This document shows, piece after piece, positions 14,588-23,556 of a stretch of DNA of 47,768 bases; position 1 is the first letter of the stretch, and every line of letters starts with the position of its first letter. The stretch is from IMG/VR virus record IMGVR_UViG_3300032240_000797, positions 1 through 47,768 of that record. The stretch is one strand, 5' to 3'. Made by a program: the position numbers and the translations under genes. The notes beneath the pieces were generated by a model. That model made no database searches. It was given only the letters and a program-made list of their open reading frames with translations, and was not told where the DNA came from. The stretch is from a virus.

Positions 14588-15520
14588 TCAAGCCTCTGTT
14601 TCGTCGTTAGGTGTTTCTTCTTCAACAACTTCTTCCTCGGAAGTTTCCTCAGTTTTTGGCATCCTGAAGTTTTTATATATTTCTGCTTGTCTGGCAATTT
14701 CTTCTGCGTATAACTGTGAATTTTGTCTAGTCATACTAGGAGTTAGTCCAGCGTCTTCTAATAGATCGTCTCTGATATTTTGACTCTTTTTCTCAACGTT
14801 TAAGATTCGAGTAAAAGAATTAGTAACGGCTGCGGTATAGTAAGCAAATGGATTGTCTGATTTACTTTCGTCAAACTGTAAACCAATCTGCGATAATTGT
14901 AGAATAGCTTGGCCTTTCATCTCGTCAACATAGGTATAACCTCGCCAGTTACTACGCTGTGCGTATCTTTCAGACAATTTAATAAACATTTTACCTAAGT
15001 TTTCGGTGATTCTTCCGTGATCTTTGCTAAAGTGTCCTGTAGTGATAGGGCCTTTCCAATGGCTCTTTCCTATACATATAAGTTCATCTGCGTCGTTAAA
15101 TTTCCAATGTTGGAATGGAGGAAAGTTAACTTTATCGTGTGCGTCTGCTGTGCTTTTAACAGTCTTTTTTCTACCAGGTGCTTGTGGAATATGATCAAAT
15201 GTCATAATACGTATTACAACATCGGTCTTGGCTATTGTCTTGTAATCAGGAGTAACATCAAGTAGTTTTGTTTTTTTATCTCCCGATGCCCTGGCAATGT
15301 TAAATGCTTCTACACCAAGTCTTTTGGCTTTAGCACGTTTAGCATCTGCTATTGTTCTTATGTTAATCTTATCTAAACTTGATAAAATGATATCGTATTG
15401 ATGATATTCTGGTTTTTCAAAAACTGAAAACGAACATTTGCTACGATGTATTTCTGTTAATAAATCCCTGTTATTTAGATATTTTACTTTTTTTGGTAAA
15501 ACGGAAATTGATATGGTCAT
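14588..15520 (-). CDS. gp55: Late-transcription sigma factor, gp55-like, with a large internal insertion
   Basis: Encodes 310 aa, against 185 in T4 gp55. gp55 is the small sigma-like factor that directs host RNA polymerase to TATAAATA late promoters. Two parts match marine gp55: an N-terminal YLNNRDLLTEIHRSK (14-28) and a C-terminal region of about 175-260 with NWRGYTYVDEM, then SDNPFAYYTAAVTNSFTRIL, then VEKKSQNIRDDLL. Between them lie about 130 residues without counterpart in T4 gp55, including basic and helical segments. The C-terminus is strongly acidic (about 290-310). I see no hydrophobic-acidic tail like the T4 clamp-binding end, so clamp dependence is unclear. A sigma70-like promoter, and possibly a late promoter, precede it; AAGGAT lies 11 bases before the ATG. 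Confidence 0.8.
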   Translation of the reverse strand: MTISISVLPKKVKYLNNRDLLTEIHRSKCSFSVFEKPEYHQYDIILSSLDKINIRTIADAKRAKAKRLGVEAFNIARASGDKKTKLLDVTPDYKTIAKTDVVIRIMTFDHIPQAPGRKKTVKSTADAHDKVNFPPFQHWKFNDADELICIGKSHWKGPITTGHFSKDHGRITENLGKMFIKLSERYAQRSNWRGYTYVDEMKGQAILQLSQIGLQFDESKSDNPFAYYTAAVTNSFTRILNVEKKSQNIRDDLLEDAGLTPSMTRQNSQLYAEEIARQAEIYKNFRMPKTEETSEEEVVEEETPNDETEA

Positions 15521-15546
15521 GTTTTTATTATTATCCTTGTGTTGTA

Positions 15547-15574
15547 ATTATAACACACTTTTTGGCAAGGTCAA
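15547..15574 (-). promoter_or_regulatory. Sigma70-like promoter for the gp55 operon
   Basis: The minus strand reads TTGACC (15569-15574), a 16-base spacer and TATAAT (15547-15552). The -10 is perfect and the -35 has five of six consensus bases. Transcription would start about 15540, giving a 20-base leader before the gp55 ATG. This is what an early or middle gene read by unmodified host polymerase needs. Confidence 0.7.
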
Positions 15575-15598
15575 CCGAAATATATAATATTAGCATTT

Positions 15599-15606
15599 TA
15601 TTTATT
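15599..15606 (-). promoter_or_regulatory. Candidate late promoter AATAAATA upstream of gp55
   Basis: The minus strand reads AATAAATA, one base from TATAAATA, 79 bases before the gp55 ATG. It could add late transcription of gp55 (self-reinforcing), but an AT-rich gap makes a chance match possible. Confidence 0.3.
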
Positions 15607-15607
15607 G

Positions 15608-15615
15608 AGTAAATA
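15608..15615 (+). promoter_or_regulatory. Candidate late promoter AGTAAATA for the baseplate operon
   Basis: AGTAAATA keeps the TAAATA core of the late element and lies 21 bases before the gp48-like ATG at 15636, with AAGGGA between. It is the only promoter-like element at the head of the 32-kb plus-strand tail operon. Confidence 0.4.
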
Positions 15616-15635
15616 CACTATAAGGGAAAAAATCT

Positions 15636-16703
15636 ATGGCAGATCTTACCGATCTTAATAATCAAAAAGACGAGTTAACAGCTCGGGCACAAAGTCAAAT
15701 TAGCGATTACCAGAATGCTCTTGGTAATCTTTCTAGTGCTCAAGGCGGTGGAGGAACAGCGGCTGAAATAGCATCTGCTCAAACTGCGGTTGACGATGCT
15801 AAGTCTATGCTTGATGATACCAAAGATTCATTAAAGCAGGTAGAACAACAAATTGCAGCGGCAACACCTGAACCTACTACCAATGTATCTCAGTCGGATG
15901 TTGTTAATGAAGCAAAACAAGCTTCTGCCACCATACTAGGTGATACCTCACAGTTTGCGTTATCCTTAAAAAGTTCTCTAGGACTTGGTTTAAAATCATT
16001 AATAGGATTTGGTGCTTTACCAAAAAAACCCGTTAGGGCCAAAGTTAACACTTTAAACTCTAGGAACGAGCCAATTAACGACGATCTTAGAGTTAAGATA
16101 CGTGTTCCTTCAGAATACTACCAATCATCATTTACACAAGGTCTTAATGGTGAATTGTCAAATTTAACAGGAATTATTTTTCCTTATACTCCAACAATTA
16201 GCTACGAACACAAAGCTGATTACAATTCTCAAAGTCCTATTCATAGCAATTTTGCTGTGTATTTTTATAAAAACAGTTCTGTAAGTCCTATAAGCATATC
16301 TGGAAAGTTTACAGTACAAAACGAAAAAGACGCAGGTGTTTATCTTGCCACAGTTCACATGTTAAGGTCTTTAATGAAAATGAGATCAGGAGGGACTAGA
16401 ATGGATCCTTCAAGCGGAAGCCCGCCTCCTGTTTGTCGGTTAGATGCCTACGGAGACTTTATGTTACAAAATGTTCCTGTGGTAATTTCTAGCTACCGAG
16501 TTGAATTGCCCGACAACGTTGATTATTACACTATTGGAAAAACAGGCGGAGTTGGTGAAAGTACGTACAGTAAAACATCTGTTCCTACCTTATCAACTAT
16601 CGCAATAACATGTATTCCTGTCTATAGTAGACGTGAAATGCAAGAATTTGCGGTAACAGATTGGTTAGGAACTAGCGCCGCAAGGAAGGCAGGATTTCTA
16701 TAA
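15636..16703 (+). CDS. gp48: Baseplate tail-tube cap protein, gp48-like (gp48/gp54 type)
   Basis: Encodes 355 aa, close to T4 gp48 (364). gp48 and gp54 are tube-like proteins that cap the baseplate hub and start tail-tube assembly. The N-terminal 90 residues form an Ala/Gln-rich predicted coiled coil. The core has RVKIRVPSEYYQ-type strands, GIIFPYTPTISYEHKADYNS (residues about 178-197), the SGSPPPVCRLDAYGDFMLQNVPVVISSYR block typical of the family (given here only as a region, about 265-295) and a C-terminal basic SAARKAGFL. The neighbours gp53 and gp5 support a baseplate role; gp54 is the alternative assignment. Its stop overlaps the gp53 start (TAATG). Confidence 0.75.
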   Translation: MADLTDLNNQKDELTARAQSQISDYQNALGNLSSAQGGGGTAAEIASAQTAVDDAKSMLDDTKDSLKQVEQQIAAATPEPTTNVSQSDVVNEAKQASATILGDTSQFALSLKSSLGLGLKSLIGFGALPKKPVRAKVNTLNSRNEPINDDLRVKIRVPSEYYQSSFTQGLNGELSNLTGIIFPYTPTISYEHKADYNSQSPIHSNFAVYFYKNSSVSPISISGKFTVQNEKDAGVYLATVHMLRSLMKMRSGGTRMDPSSGSPPPVCRLDAYGDFMLQNVPVVISSYRVELPDNVDYYTIGKTGGVGESTYSKTSVPTLSTIAITCIPVYSRREMQEFAVTDWLGTSAARKAGFL

Positions 16704-17002
16704 TGACAATATATAATAAAACCAGTCCTTATTATAAGACAAGCACTGAAAATGGATATTTAGACATCATGGAATTTAGAGATATTCCTGCTGAACGTGA
16801 TGATATATCATTTACGGTTACTAAAAATTACGAATATAGACCTGATTTACTTGCCTATGATTTATATGGCGATGTTAATTTATGGTGGGTGTTTTCAATA
16901 AGAAATAAAAATTTAATAAAAGATCCTATCTACGATTTAGAATCTGGACTACAAATTTATTTGCCAAAGTTAACTACAATTAAATCTGCGCTAGGAATAT
17001 AA
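16703..17002 (+). CDS. gp53: Baseplate wedge protein, gp53-like (short, LysM-like fold)
   Basis: Encodes 99 aa, half the size of T4 gp53 (196). gp53 joins baseplate wedges to one another and to the hub. Diagnostic segments are SPYYKTSTENGYLDIMEFR, IPAERDDISFTV, YRPDLLAYDLYGDVNLWWVF and DPIYDLESGLQIYLP, the last being the LysM-like fold portion. Only this core is present, so the C-terminal half of T4 gp53 is absent. It starts in a TAATG overlap and is followed by TAAAATG. Confidence 0.88.
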   Translation: MTIYNKTSPYYKTSTENGYLDIMEFRDIPAERDDISFTVTKNYEYRPDLLAYDLYGDVNLWWVFSIRNKNLIKDPIYDLESGLQIYLPKLTTIKSALGI

Positions 17003-17003
17003 A

Positions 17004-20000
17004 ATGGCTGGAGTACCGAGTTCTTCTCCTGGAAGGGTTAATAATACAACACCAAACGTATCTACAGCTACGGTTAAAACTGTTGAGTCGTCTACCCCTG
17101 TAACTGATATAACAAAAAGAGAAGTATTATTTTCGGGCCAGTCGAATGTTTTAAATGGTTATAGAAGCTATACCTATAAGTGGACACTGGCAGCTTTAAA
17201 ACCGGGATACGACAAAAAACCTGAATTATATAGATCCTCTACACTTGATCTGGTAATTTTAGAATCTGGAGGTAAAGGAACTAGGGGAATAGTTTCTCCT
17301 GATGATCTTGCTACTAAGATAGCAGAGGCAAATAAAAACTATGATAGAGTTGCCACTGACCAAGCCGCTACAGTTGATTCTGTTAAGGCAGCTGAACGAG
17401 AAAAATCTTCTACTCTAGAAAGACTTAATTCTACTGAAGGACTAGTAGCGGCATTTAATGCTGAAAGCCCTGGTAGATTTGATATGTTCATTGACCGGGT
17501 TGAAATTTATTCTATTTTTGGCATTGGTGAAAGTGGACAACAAGTGTCGCAGCCAAATTCAATTAAATTTGAAATTGTAGAACCTTATAGTGTTAATGGT
17601 TTTATGGAAGCATTACAAGTTGCTGGGGTTGCGGCAGGAAATGCCAGCTACCTACAAAGTAACTATGTTCTTAAATTAGAATTTTTAGGATATCCTGATA
17701 ATGATTTAACTGAACTACGTCCTCCTGAAGTTATACCAAATAGTTCAAGATACTTTCCATTTAGATTTTTGAATGTTGAAATGGAAATTACAGAATCGGG
17801 AGCAAAATATAGATGTTCAGGGAATCCTATAAACGAAAAAGCCTACGGTAATCCTGATGTTCTTAAAGAACCTACATCAGCATCTGGTAGTAAAGTTGGA
17901 GAAGTACTAAAAGATTTAATTGGAAAATTAAATGATCAAATAAAAAGAAATTCTCAAAATAGTAAAACCGCTACTACTCTAAATAGTAACCAAGACGAAT
18001 ACGATATTAAATTTCCTGTATGGGATAGTAAAAATGGTTGGGACTTTGAAAAAGAAAACGACATAGCTAAAGCAGATATTATAAAAATTTTAAAAGATCC
18101 TGCTGTTTATAAATTTCCAGATCCTGCTAAACAAGAGAACAAAGGCAAGAGTAACTATAATCCTAGAAGAAGTAACTCTCCTAGGGCCAACTCGTCAGCC
18201 GGTGGAGGAAGAGGAACTGCCACTGATCCTAGACGCACAGACGCACCAGATCCTAATTCAGTTATGTTACATCCAGGTGCTGGCGGAAGTAAGCCACAGA
18301 TTCAATTTAATGAAAAGGCATTGATATCACATATCATTCCTGCGATTATAAGAGACAGTGAATATCTTAAAGATATTTTAAAGGACATTGATAAAAATGT
18401 TGATCAATTTGGTTATATTGATTATTTTTTACTTAGAACAGAAGTTGTAAAAAAAGATGATTACGATCCTATTGCTAAAAGAAATTACGAAAAATATACA
18501 TTTATTGTTTCGCCATTTAAGATACATTTTACTAAGATTCCAGGTTATCAGTCACATAAAGTACCAGAGTCAAAACTAAAAGTTTTAAGTACAAGAGAAT
18601 ACAACTATCTTTATACAGGAAAAAATGTAGATGTACTAGGGTTTAAATTAAACTTTAACAATTTGTTTTTTGAAGCAGTTCCAGTAAACAACGGTAATAC
18701 TGAACAACCTAACTCTAAACAAGGTATTGCTAGGGAAGGGTCTTCTGTAGTCAGGAATACTGGCGCTGGAGGATCTAAAGAAGAAATTTCTCAAAGGAAT
18801 GTTCCTACTCCACAATCTGCTACTAATCCTGATAGTCTTAATGTTGTATCAGGTACAGTAACAGGTAATCAACGACAGGATGATCCTTATTCTATTCTGG
18901 CTAAGAATATGCACACTGCTATTACTAACTCTAAAGCTAGTATGTTATCAGGCGATTTAGAAATATTAGGTGATCCGTTTTTCTTGGTAACAGGAGGTAT
19001 GGGAAATTACAATCCTAAACCGTCAGGCGGTGGTCCTCAATCTACATTAGATGGGGAAGCTAATCAAGTATACGGAGAAGTTCTTATAACTATTAATTTT
19101 AGAAATCCTGTTGATATTAATAGTTTAGAAAAAGGTGGATTACACCTCTTTGATAAAAAACGTGTGCCGTTTAGTGGAGTATACAGTGTACAAAATGTAA
19201 CTAGTACATTTCAAGACGGAGTGTTTAAACAAAAAATAAATGTACTAAGAGCACCTGGGCAAGTTCTTGACGAGTTTACAAATCCAACCAACAAAACAGA
19301 AACATTAGCAAGTCAATATAGACTTACTCCTAAGGCTATTGATTCTCCAATGGCGTCAACCACCGTAGGTATTCCTGCTGGAGACAGACCAGATACTCTT
19401 AATTTGTTATCACAACAACAACGAGGGTTGCCTAGTCCAGGATTACCAGGTGTATTAAGTAATTTTACAGCAGCCGCAGGAGGCCTTGGAGGAAACGCAT
19501 CAAATTTATTAAGTCAAGTTAGTGGTGCTGTAACCAACGGTATAGGAAAATTAACTGCTGCAGCAAGTGTGTTTGGCGGAGCAATACCCGGCGGTGCTGA
19601 TCAGTTAGCATCAGGTATAAGATTAAATGCCGCAGGTGTAACAAACTTAGCACAGTCAGTTTTAGGGTCTGCTGCATTGGTTAGCCAGGTATCTAATTCT
19701 TTACAAAACTCATTCCCTGTAACAAATGTAGCTGTTAATTTAGCAAGTAGTATTGTATCTAAAGCAAATTCTGTTATTAATTCTGTGTCTGCTCCTGGCA
19801 GCGGCATTGGCGCTGGTGCGTCTGTGTTTATAGAAAAGTCAGCAGTTGCCGCCGCAACATCGGTTGCTGTAGCATCAGCATCTAGTGTACCCGATTCGGC
19901 AAGTTTACAAATTGCTGGAACTACAGCATTACCAACAGATATAAGATCTATTTCAGGAATTGGTTCAAGTCTTAGTGGGGATTCGTTGGCTAGAGTTGCA

Positions 20001-20741
20001 GCATTAGGTTCTGCGTCAAAAGACATAGTAAATGGAATTGGAGATAAAATTAAAAGTTTAACTAATGGAGTATCAACAGACCCTACGGCAATAGCAAGTA
20101 AATTTGGTATCAATGCTCAACAGTTATCAGGATTAAGTGGAAATTTACAAAGCAAAATCTTGTCACAGGTTGCTGACATTTCAAAGAGTATACCAGCAGA
20201 TACTGATTTATCAAAAGCAATGTCACAAGGATTAGTAGTAGATTTTATACCTGCTAAAAAATTTGCTAATATACCAGCATCGATGCCATATACCGTTGCT
20301 TCAGCCGCTGAGGTTAATCAAGCAGATCTACAATCTATTGCTGCCAAAGGAGGCCCTGCTGCATTAGCAAGGGCATTCGGAGTTAGTGATGTAACAAAGA
20401 TTTCTTCTGATTTATTACCTGCTGACTTAAAAACAAATATTTTAAGCAGTGTTGACACAAACTTAAATAACCCACTAGCAAGTTTAAAAACACAATTTGG
20501 CTCAATTGATTCTAAAGCACTTGGTGATAAATTATTATCAGCAAAATCTCAACTATCAAGTATTTCCGGGACTTTAGGACAATCGGTTGAGTCAAAATTA
20601 AGTTCCGTTAATGCCATTGTGGGTAGCACAGTAAACAGTGGCGGAAATCTTGCTCTTAGTGTAACTTCACAGTTCGGTAGTGTAGCTTCCGGCAATAGTC
20701 CTTTAGAAAAATTAATCAATAACAACAACGGGGGAGCTTAA
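17004..20741 (+). CDS. Large baseplate-associated structural protein
   Basis: Encodes 1245 aa. Its homologues are common beside gp53 and gp5 in marine T4-like phages and annotated only as virion structural proteins. The N-terminal 300 residues hold ordered segments such as FDMFIDRVEIYSIFGIG (about 160-176), KFEIVEPYSVNGFMEALQVA and YFPFRFLNVEMEITESG, which look like a tube or hub-type domain. A later segment (about 640-670) reads ASMLSGDLEILGDPFFLVTG. From about residue 790 to the end the sequence is a long Ala/Ser/Gly/Leu-rich tract of low complexity, likely helical and extended. No enzyme motif is visible. Position suggests a hub or central-spike-associated protein. It begins in a TAAAATG junction with gp53. 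Confidence 0.75.
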   Translation: MAGVPSSSPGRVNNTTPNVSTATVKTVESSTPVTDITKREVLFSGQSNVLNGYRSYTYKWTLAALKPGYDKKPELYRSSTLDLVILESGGKGTRGIVSPDDLATKIAEANKNYDRVATDQAATVDSVKAAEREKSSTLERLNSTEGLVAAFNAESPGRFDMFIDRVEIYSIFGIGESGQQVSQPNSIKFEIVEPYSVNGFMEALQVAGVAAGNASYLQSNYVLKLEFLGYPDNDLTELRPPEVIPNSSRYFPFRFLNVEMEITESGAKYRCSGNPINEKAYGNPDVLKEPTSASGSKVGEVLKDLIGKLNDQIKRNSQNSKTATTLNSNQDEYDIKFPVWDSKNGWDFEKENDIAKADIIKILKDPAVYKFPDPAKQENKGKSNYNPRRSNSPRANSSAGGGRGTATDPRRTDAPDPNSVMLHPGAGGSKPQIQFNEKALISHIIPAIIRDSEYLKDILKDIDKNVDQFGYIDYFLLRTEVVKKDDYDPIAKRNYEKYTFIVSPFKIHFTKIPGYQSHKVPESKLKVLSTREYNYLYTGKNVDVLGFKLNFNNLFFEAVPVNNGNTEQPNSKQGIAREGSSVVRNTGAGGSKEEISQRNVPTPQSATNPDSLNVVSGTVTGNQRQDDPYSILAKNMHTAITNSKASMLSGDLEILGDPFFLVTGGMGNYNPKPSGGGPQSTLDGEANQVYGEVLITINFRNPVDINSLEKGGLHLFDKKRVPFSGVYSVQNVTSTFQDGVFKQKINVLRAPGQVLDEFTNPTNKTETLASQYRLTPKAIDSPMASTTVGIPAGDRPDTLNLLSQQQRGLPSPGLPGVLSNFTAAAGGLGGNASNLLSQVSGAVTNGIGKLTAAASVFGGAIPGGADQLASGIRLNAAGVTNLAQSVLGSAALVSQVSNSLQNSFPVTNVAVNLASSIVSKANSVINSVSAPGSGIGAGASVFIEKSAVAAATSVAVASASSVPDSASLQIAGTTALPTDIRSISGIGSSLSGDSLARVAALGSASKDIVNGIGDKIKSLTNGVSTDPTAIASKFGINAQQLSGLSGNLQSKILSQVADISKSIPADTDLSKAMSQGLVVDFIPAKKFANIPASMPYTVASAAEVNQADLQSIAAKGGPAALARAFGVSDVTKISSDLLPADLKTNILSSVDTNLNNPLASLKTQFGSIDSKALGDKLLSAKSQLSSISGTLGQSVESKLSSVNAIVGSTVNSGGNLALSVTSQFGSVASGNSPLEKLINNNNGGA

Positions 20742-20746
20742 TTTAA

Positions 20747-23059
20747 ATGGGAATTGAAACAAGAGGCCTGGCCAAATTACCATCGCCTGGACCATTTTTA
20801 GCTGAAATCACCAATCACTTAGATCCTATGTACATGGGCAGTCTCGAGGTTTCTCTAATCAAAGGTATGCCTGGGTCTGTTAAGGCACAGTCGGCTACTT
20901 ACATTGTTAAGTATATGAGTCCTTTTTATGGAGTAACATCAGTTAGATTTGAAGGAACAAATGCCAGCGATTTTAATGACGTACAGAAATCTTATGGCAT
21001 GTGGATGGTGCCACCTGATGTTGGAACAACTGTTATGGTCATTTTTGTCGACGGTGACCCTAATCAAGGATATTGGATAGGTTGTATTCCAGACGCATTC
21101 CAAAATCATATGGTTCCTGGAATTGCTGCCACTAAGCAAGTTAACGTTACATCTGAACAAAGACAAAAATATGGAACTGATTATCTGCCAACTGGCGAAT
21201 TTTTAAAAGGTATATCGAAGCAAACTTTAGATCCTAACAAGCAATCAAAACCTGTACATCCTTTTGCTGATAGATTGTTGTCTCAAGGATTGTTACTTGA
21301 CAATGTTCGCGGAGTAACATCATCAAGTGCTCGTAGAGAAGTTCCTAGCGGTGTGTTTGGTATTAGTACTCCTGGACCGTTAGATACTAGTTCGGGTGCT
21401 AAACGAGGTAAAGTTGGTTATGATGGAGATGTTAAAACACCTGTTAGTAGATTAGGTGGTAGTACCTTTGTCATGGACGACGGTGACACTGATGGACAAA
21501 ACGAACTTGTGCGTATTAGAACAAGAACAGGGCATCAGATACTATTACATAACAGTCAAGATTTAATTTATATTGCTAACAGCAAAGGTACTGCGTGGAT
21601 TGAAATGACCAGCAGAGGCAAAATAGATATCTATGCCAAAGATAGTATTAGCATACATACAGAAAATGATTTTAACTTCCGTGCTGATCGTGACATTAAT
21701 TTAGAAGCAGGTAGAAATGTTAATATCAAAGCAATTGGTAACATGGAAACTAATGTACACGGACATTACTTTTTAATGGTCGATGACGAGGCTAAGATTT
21801 CTATTAGAAATGACAAACATGAAGTTGTAGGTAAAGATAATAAGATTACAGTAGGTCAAGATTATCACTTAGGAGTTAATAAAGATATATTAATTTCTGC
21901 CGGAGACCAATATAATCTTGCTGCCGAAGGCGAAATTAGACAAGGTACTGGTTCTAGTTTTCATATAGGAGCCTCTGGCGCATTATATGAATCTGCTAGC
22001 GAAATACAAATGAACGGATCAACTGCCGCTTCTGCTCCGGATACCCCAACAGCGGCAGTACAACCTCCGCCTTTATCTACATACCAACTGCCTAACAGAA
22101 AAAAATCAGCAGGATGGTCAAATGGCAATTTTTATAAAGCAGATCCTGTTAAAAGTATCATGCAAAGAATGCCAACATTCGAGCCGTGGGATCAACACGA
22201 AAACGTTAATCCTGATAAATTTGATCCTGGGAGAACTGATAACACTTTACAAAGTAGAGAAGCGGCAGGTGTTGCTCCTAACCCTAATCAGGGAAAAGTT
22301 GATCCAGTTAATCCGCCAGATATTGTTCCGGGAACCTGCGATCCTAAGTATGCCAAAGAAATAAATGCTACTGCCGCACAACCTGGTATATCAGCATTAA
22401 AAGCTGCCTGTGCTAAATTTAATATAACTTCTCCAATTGCTATTGCCGCAATATTGGGTATTGCTGGAGGAGAAAGTAAATGGAAGTTAGTAACAGAAAG
22501 TTTCAATTATACATCTGCTGACAGGTTGCTACAGGTATTCCCTAGTGTGTTTAAAGGCGATAGAGATTTAGCAAACCAGTACGTTGGAAATCCTAATAAT
22601 AGTCTGCCAGAATTTTTATATGGCTATCAAGGATCCAAAGGCAAGGGCATGGGTAATACCCAAACAGGCGATGGTGCAAAGTTTATAGGTAGAGGATACA
22701 TTCAGTTAACTGGACGTAGCAATTATACAAAATATAGCAAAGCATTATATGATAGAGGTATTGTAAGTTCCGCATCGGCATTGGTAGACAATCCTGATCT
22801 AGTCAATGATCAGGCAATCGCAGCCGCGGTAGTATGTGCTTATTTTATCGATAGAGTAAAAGTATCTCAAACAGATGCTGGATATTTTGAAGCGGCCTAC
22901 AGAGCAGTAGGATTATGTACACCTGATATTCATGCCGCCAAACAAGCATTCTACGAATGTTTCTTAGGACAATTAACAGGCGGAATCGTACAAACAGGAT
23001 CGGGTACTATCTTAACAACCAGTGATGGAACACCTGTAAAAACTGGGGTTGGAAAATAA
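20747..23059 (+). CDS. gp5: Baseplate hub/needle protein gp5 with C-terminal GH19-like lysozyme domain
   Basis: Encodes 770 aa (T4 gp5: 575). The N-terminal about 15-150 is the OB-fold of gp5/VgrG proteins (FLAEITNHLDPMYMGSLEVS, then VPPDVGTTVMVIFVDGDPNQ and GYWIGC). About 245-420 is a repetitive beta-helix needle (IYAKDSISIHTENDFNF, DRDINLEAGRNVNIKA). A Pro/Gly linker follows (420-525). The last 245 residues form a GH19 chitinase/lysozyme-like domain: GGESKW near 574-579 with the likely catalytic Glu576, SADRLLQVFP, and FIGRGYIQLTGRSNYTKYSK near 646-665. The protein would puncture the outer membrane and cut peptidoglycan during injection. In T4 the lysozyme is a different family and sits between OB-fold and helix, so domain order and enzyme both differ. 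Confidence 0.88.
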   Translation: MGIETRGLAKLPSPGPFLAEITNHLDPMYMGSLEVSLIKGMPGSVKAQSATYIVKYMSPFYGVTSVRFEGTNASDFNDVQKSYGMWMVPPDVGTTVMVIFVDGDPNQGYWIGCIPDAFQNHMVPGIAATKQVNVTSEQRQKYGTDYLPTGEFLKGISKQTLDPNKQSKPVHPFADRLLSQGLLLDNVRGVTSSSARREVPSGVFGISTPGPLDTSSGAKRGKVGYDGDVKTPVSRLGGSTFVMDDGDTDGQNELVRIRTRTGHQILLHNSQDLIYIANSKGTAWIEMTSRGKIDIYAKDSISIHTENDFNFRADRDINLEAGRNVNIKAIGNMETNVHGHYFLMVDDEAKISIRNDKHEVVGKDNKITVGQDYHLGVNKDILISAGDQYNLAAEGEIRQGTGSSFHIGASGALYESASEIQMNGSTAASAPDTPTAAVQPPPLSTYQLPNRKKSAGWSNGNFYKADPVKSIMQRMPTFEPWDQHENVNPDKFDPGRTDNTLQSREAAGVAPNPNQGKVDPVNPPDIVPGTCDPKYAKEINATAAQPGISALKAACAKFNITSPIAIAAILGIAGGESKWKLVTESFNYTSADRLLQVFPSVFKGDRDLANQYVGNPNNSLPEFLYGYQGSKGKGMGNTQTGDGAKFIGRGYIQLTGRSNYTKYSKALYDRGIVSSASALVDNPDLVNDQAIAAAVVCAYFIDRVKVSQTDAGYFEAAYRAVGLCTPDIHAAKQAFYECFLGQLTGGIVQTGSGTILTTSDGTPVKTGVGK

Positions 23060-23067
23060 AATAAATA
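23060..23067 (+). promoter_or_regulatory. Late-promoter-like AATAAATA before gp25
   Basis: AATAAATA ends only four bases before the gp25 ATG at 23072, so a transcript from it would have almost no leader or begin inside the gene. It may be a chance match or serve downstream genes only. Confidence 0.2.
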
Positions 23068-23071
23068 TATT

Positions 23072-23509
23072 ATGCCTTACAAAAATATCGAAATTGGTGA
23101 TCCTAAAACTGTTGTACAGAAAGTTGTACAACAAAGTCAGTTTTATAAAGGATTTAGTTCTACCAGCAACAGTAATGCTGGTAGTAGATTATTTGATTTT
23201 GATCTTGTAAAACAAGATATTATTAATCATTTCAACACACGCAAAGGAGAGCGTGTAATGAATCCTACATTTGGTACTATCATATGGGATTTATTAATGG
23301 AGCCATTAACTGACGAAGTTAGGGCCGCTCTTAGAGATGACGTGGATAGAATTTGTAATTTTGATCCTCGTGCTACTCCTACGCAGATTGATTTAATAGA
23401 ACAAGAAGGTGGATATATTTTAGAAATAACATTGGTCTTGAATAATACAGATCAATCAACCAATCTTAGACTATCATTTAATCAGGAACTAGGGTTGCAG
23501 GTACAATAA
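23072..23509 (+). CDS. gp25: Baseplate wedge protein, gp25-like
   Basis: Encodes 145 aa (T4 gp25: 132). gp25 belongs to the GPW/gp25 family; it binds gp6 and nucleates the contractile sheath on the baseplate. Family features seen: DLVKQDIINHFNTRKGERVM, NPTFGTIIWDLLMEPLTDE (residues about 70-88) and a C-terminal strand pair ending LRLSFNQELGLQV. No clear ribosome site precedes the ATG at 23072. It is flanked by gp5 and gp6, an order kept in T4-like baseplate operons of aquatic phages. Confidence 0.93.
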   Translation: MPYKNIEIGDPKTVVQKVVQQSQFYKGFSSTSNSNAGSRLFDFDLVKQDIINHFNTRKGERVMNPTFGTIIWDLLMEPLTDEVRAALRDDVDRICNFDPRATPTQIDLIEQEGGYILEITLVLNNTDQSTNLRLSFNQELGLQVQ

Positions 23510-23529
23510 TATACCTGGATAATAACTCA

Positions 23530-23537
23530 AATAAATA
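23530..23537 (+). promoter_or_regulatory. Candidate late promoter AATAAATA for gp6 and the giant gene
   Basis: AATAAATA lies 19 bases before the gp6 ATG at 23557, in a 47-base gap, one of the few gaps in this operon. It may boost transcription of gp6 and the 14-kb gene behind it. No strong ribosome site is visible between it and the ATG. Confidence 0.4.
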
Positions 23538-23556
23538 GGTTATACAGAATAAAATT

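Noticed and set aside
19601-20113. Minus-strand open frame of 170 codons
   Set aside because: It lies opposite the Ala/Ser-rich tail of the 1245-aa structural protein, where codon bias removes stops on the other strand.
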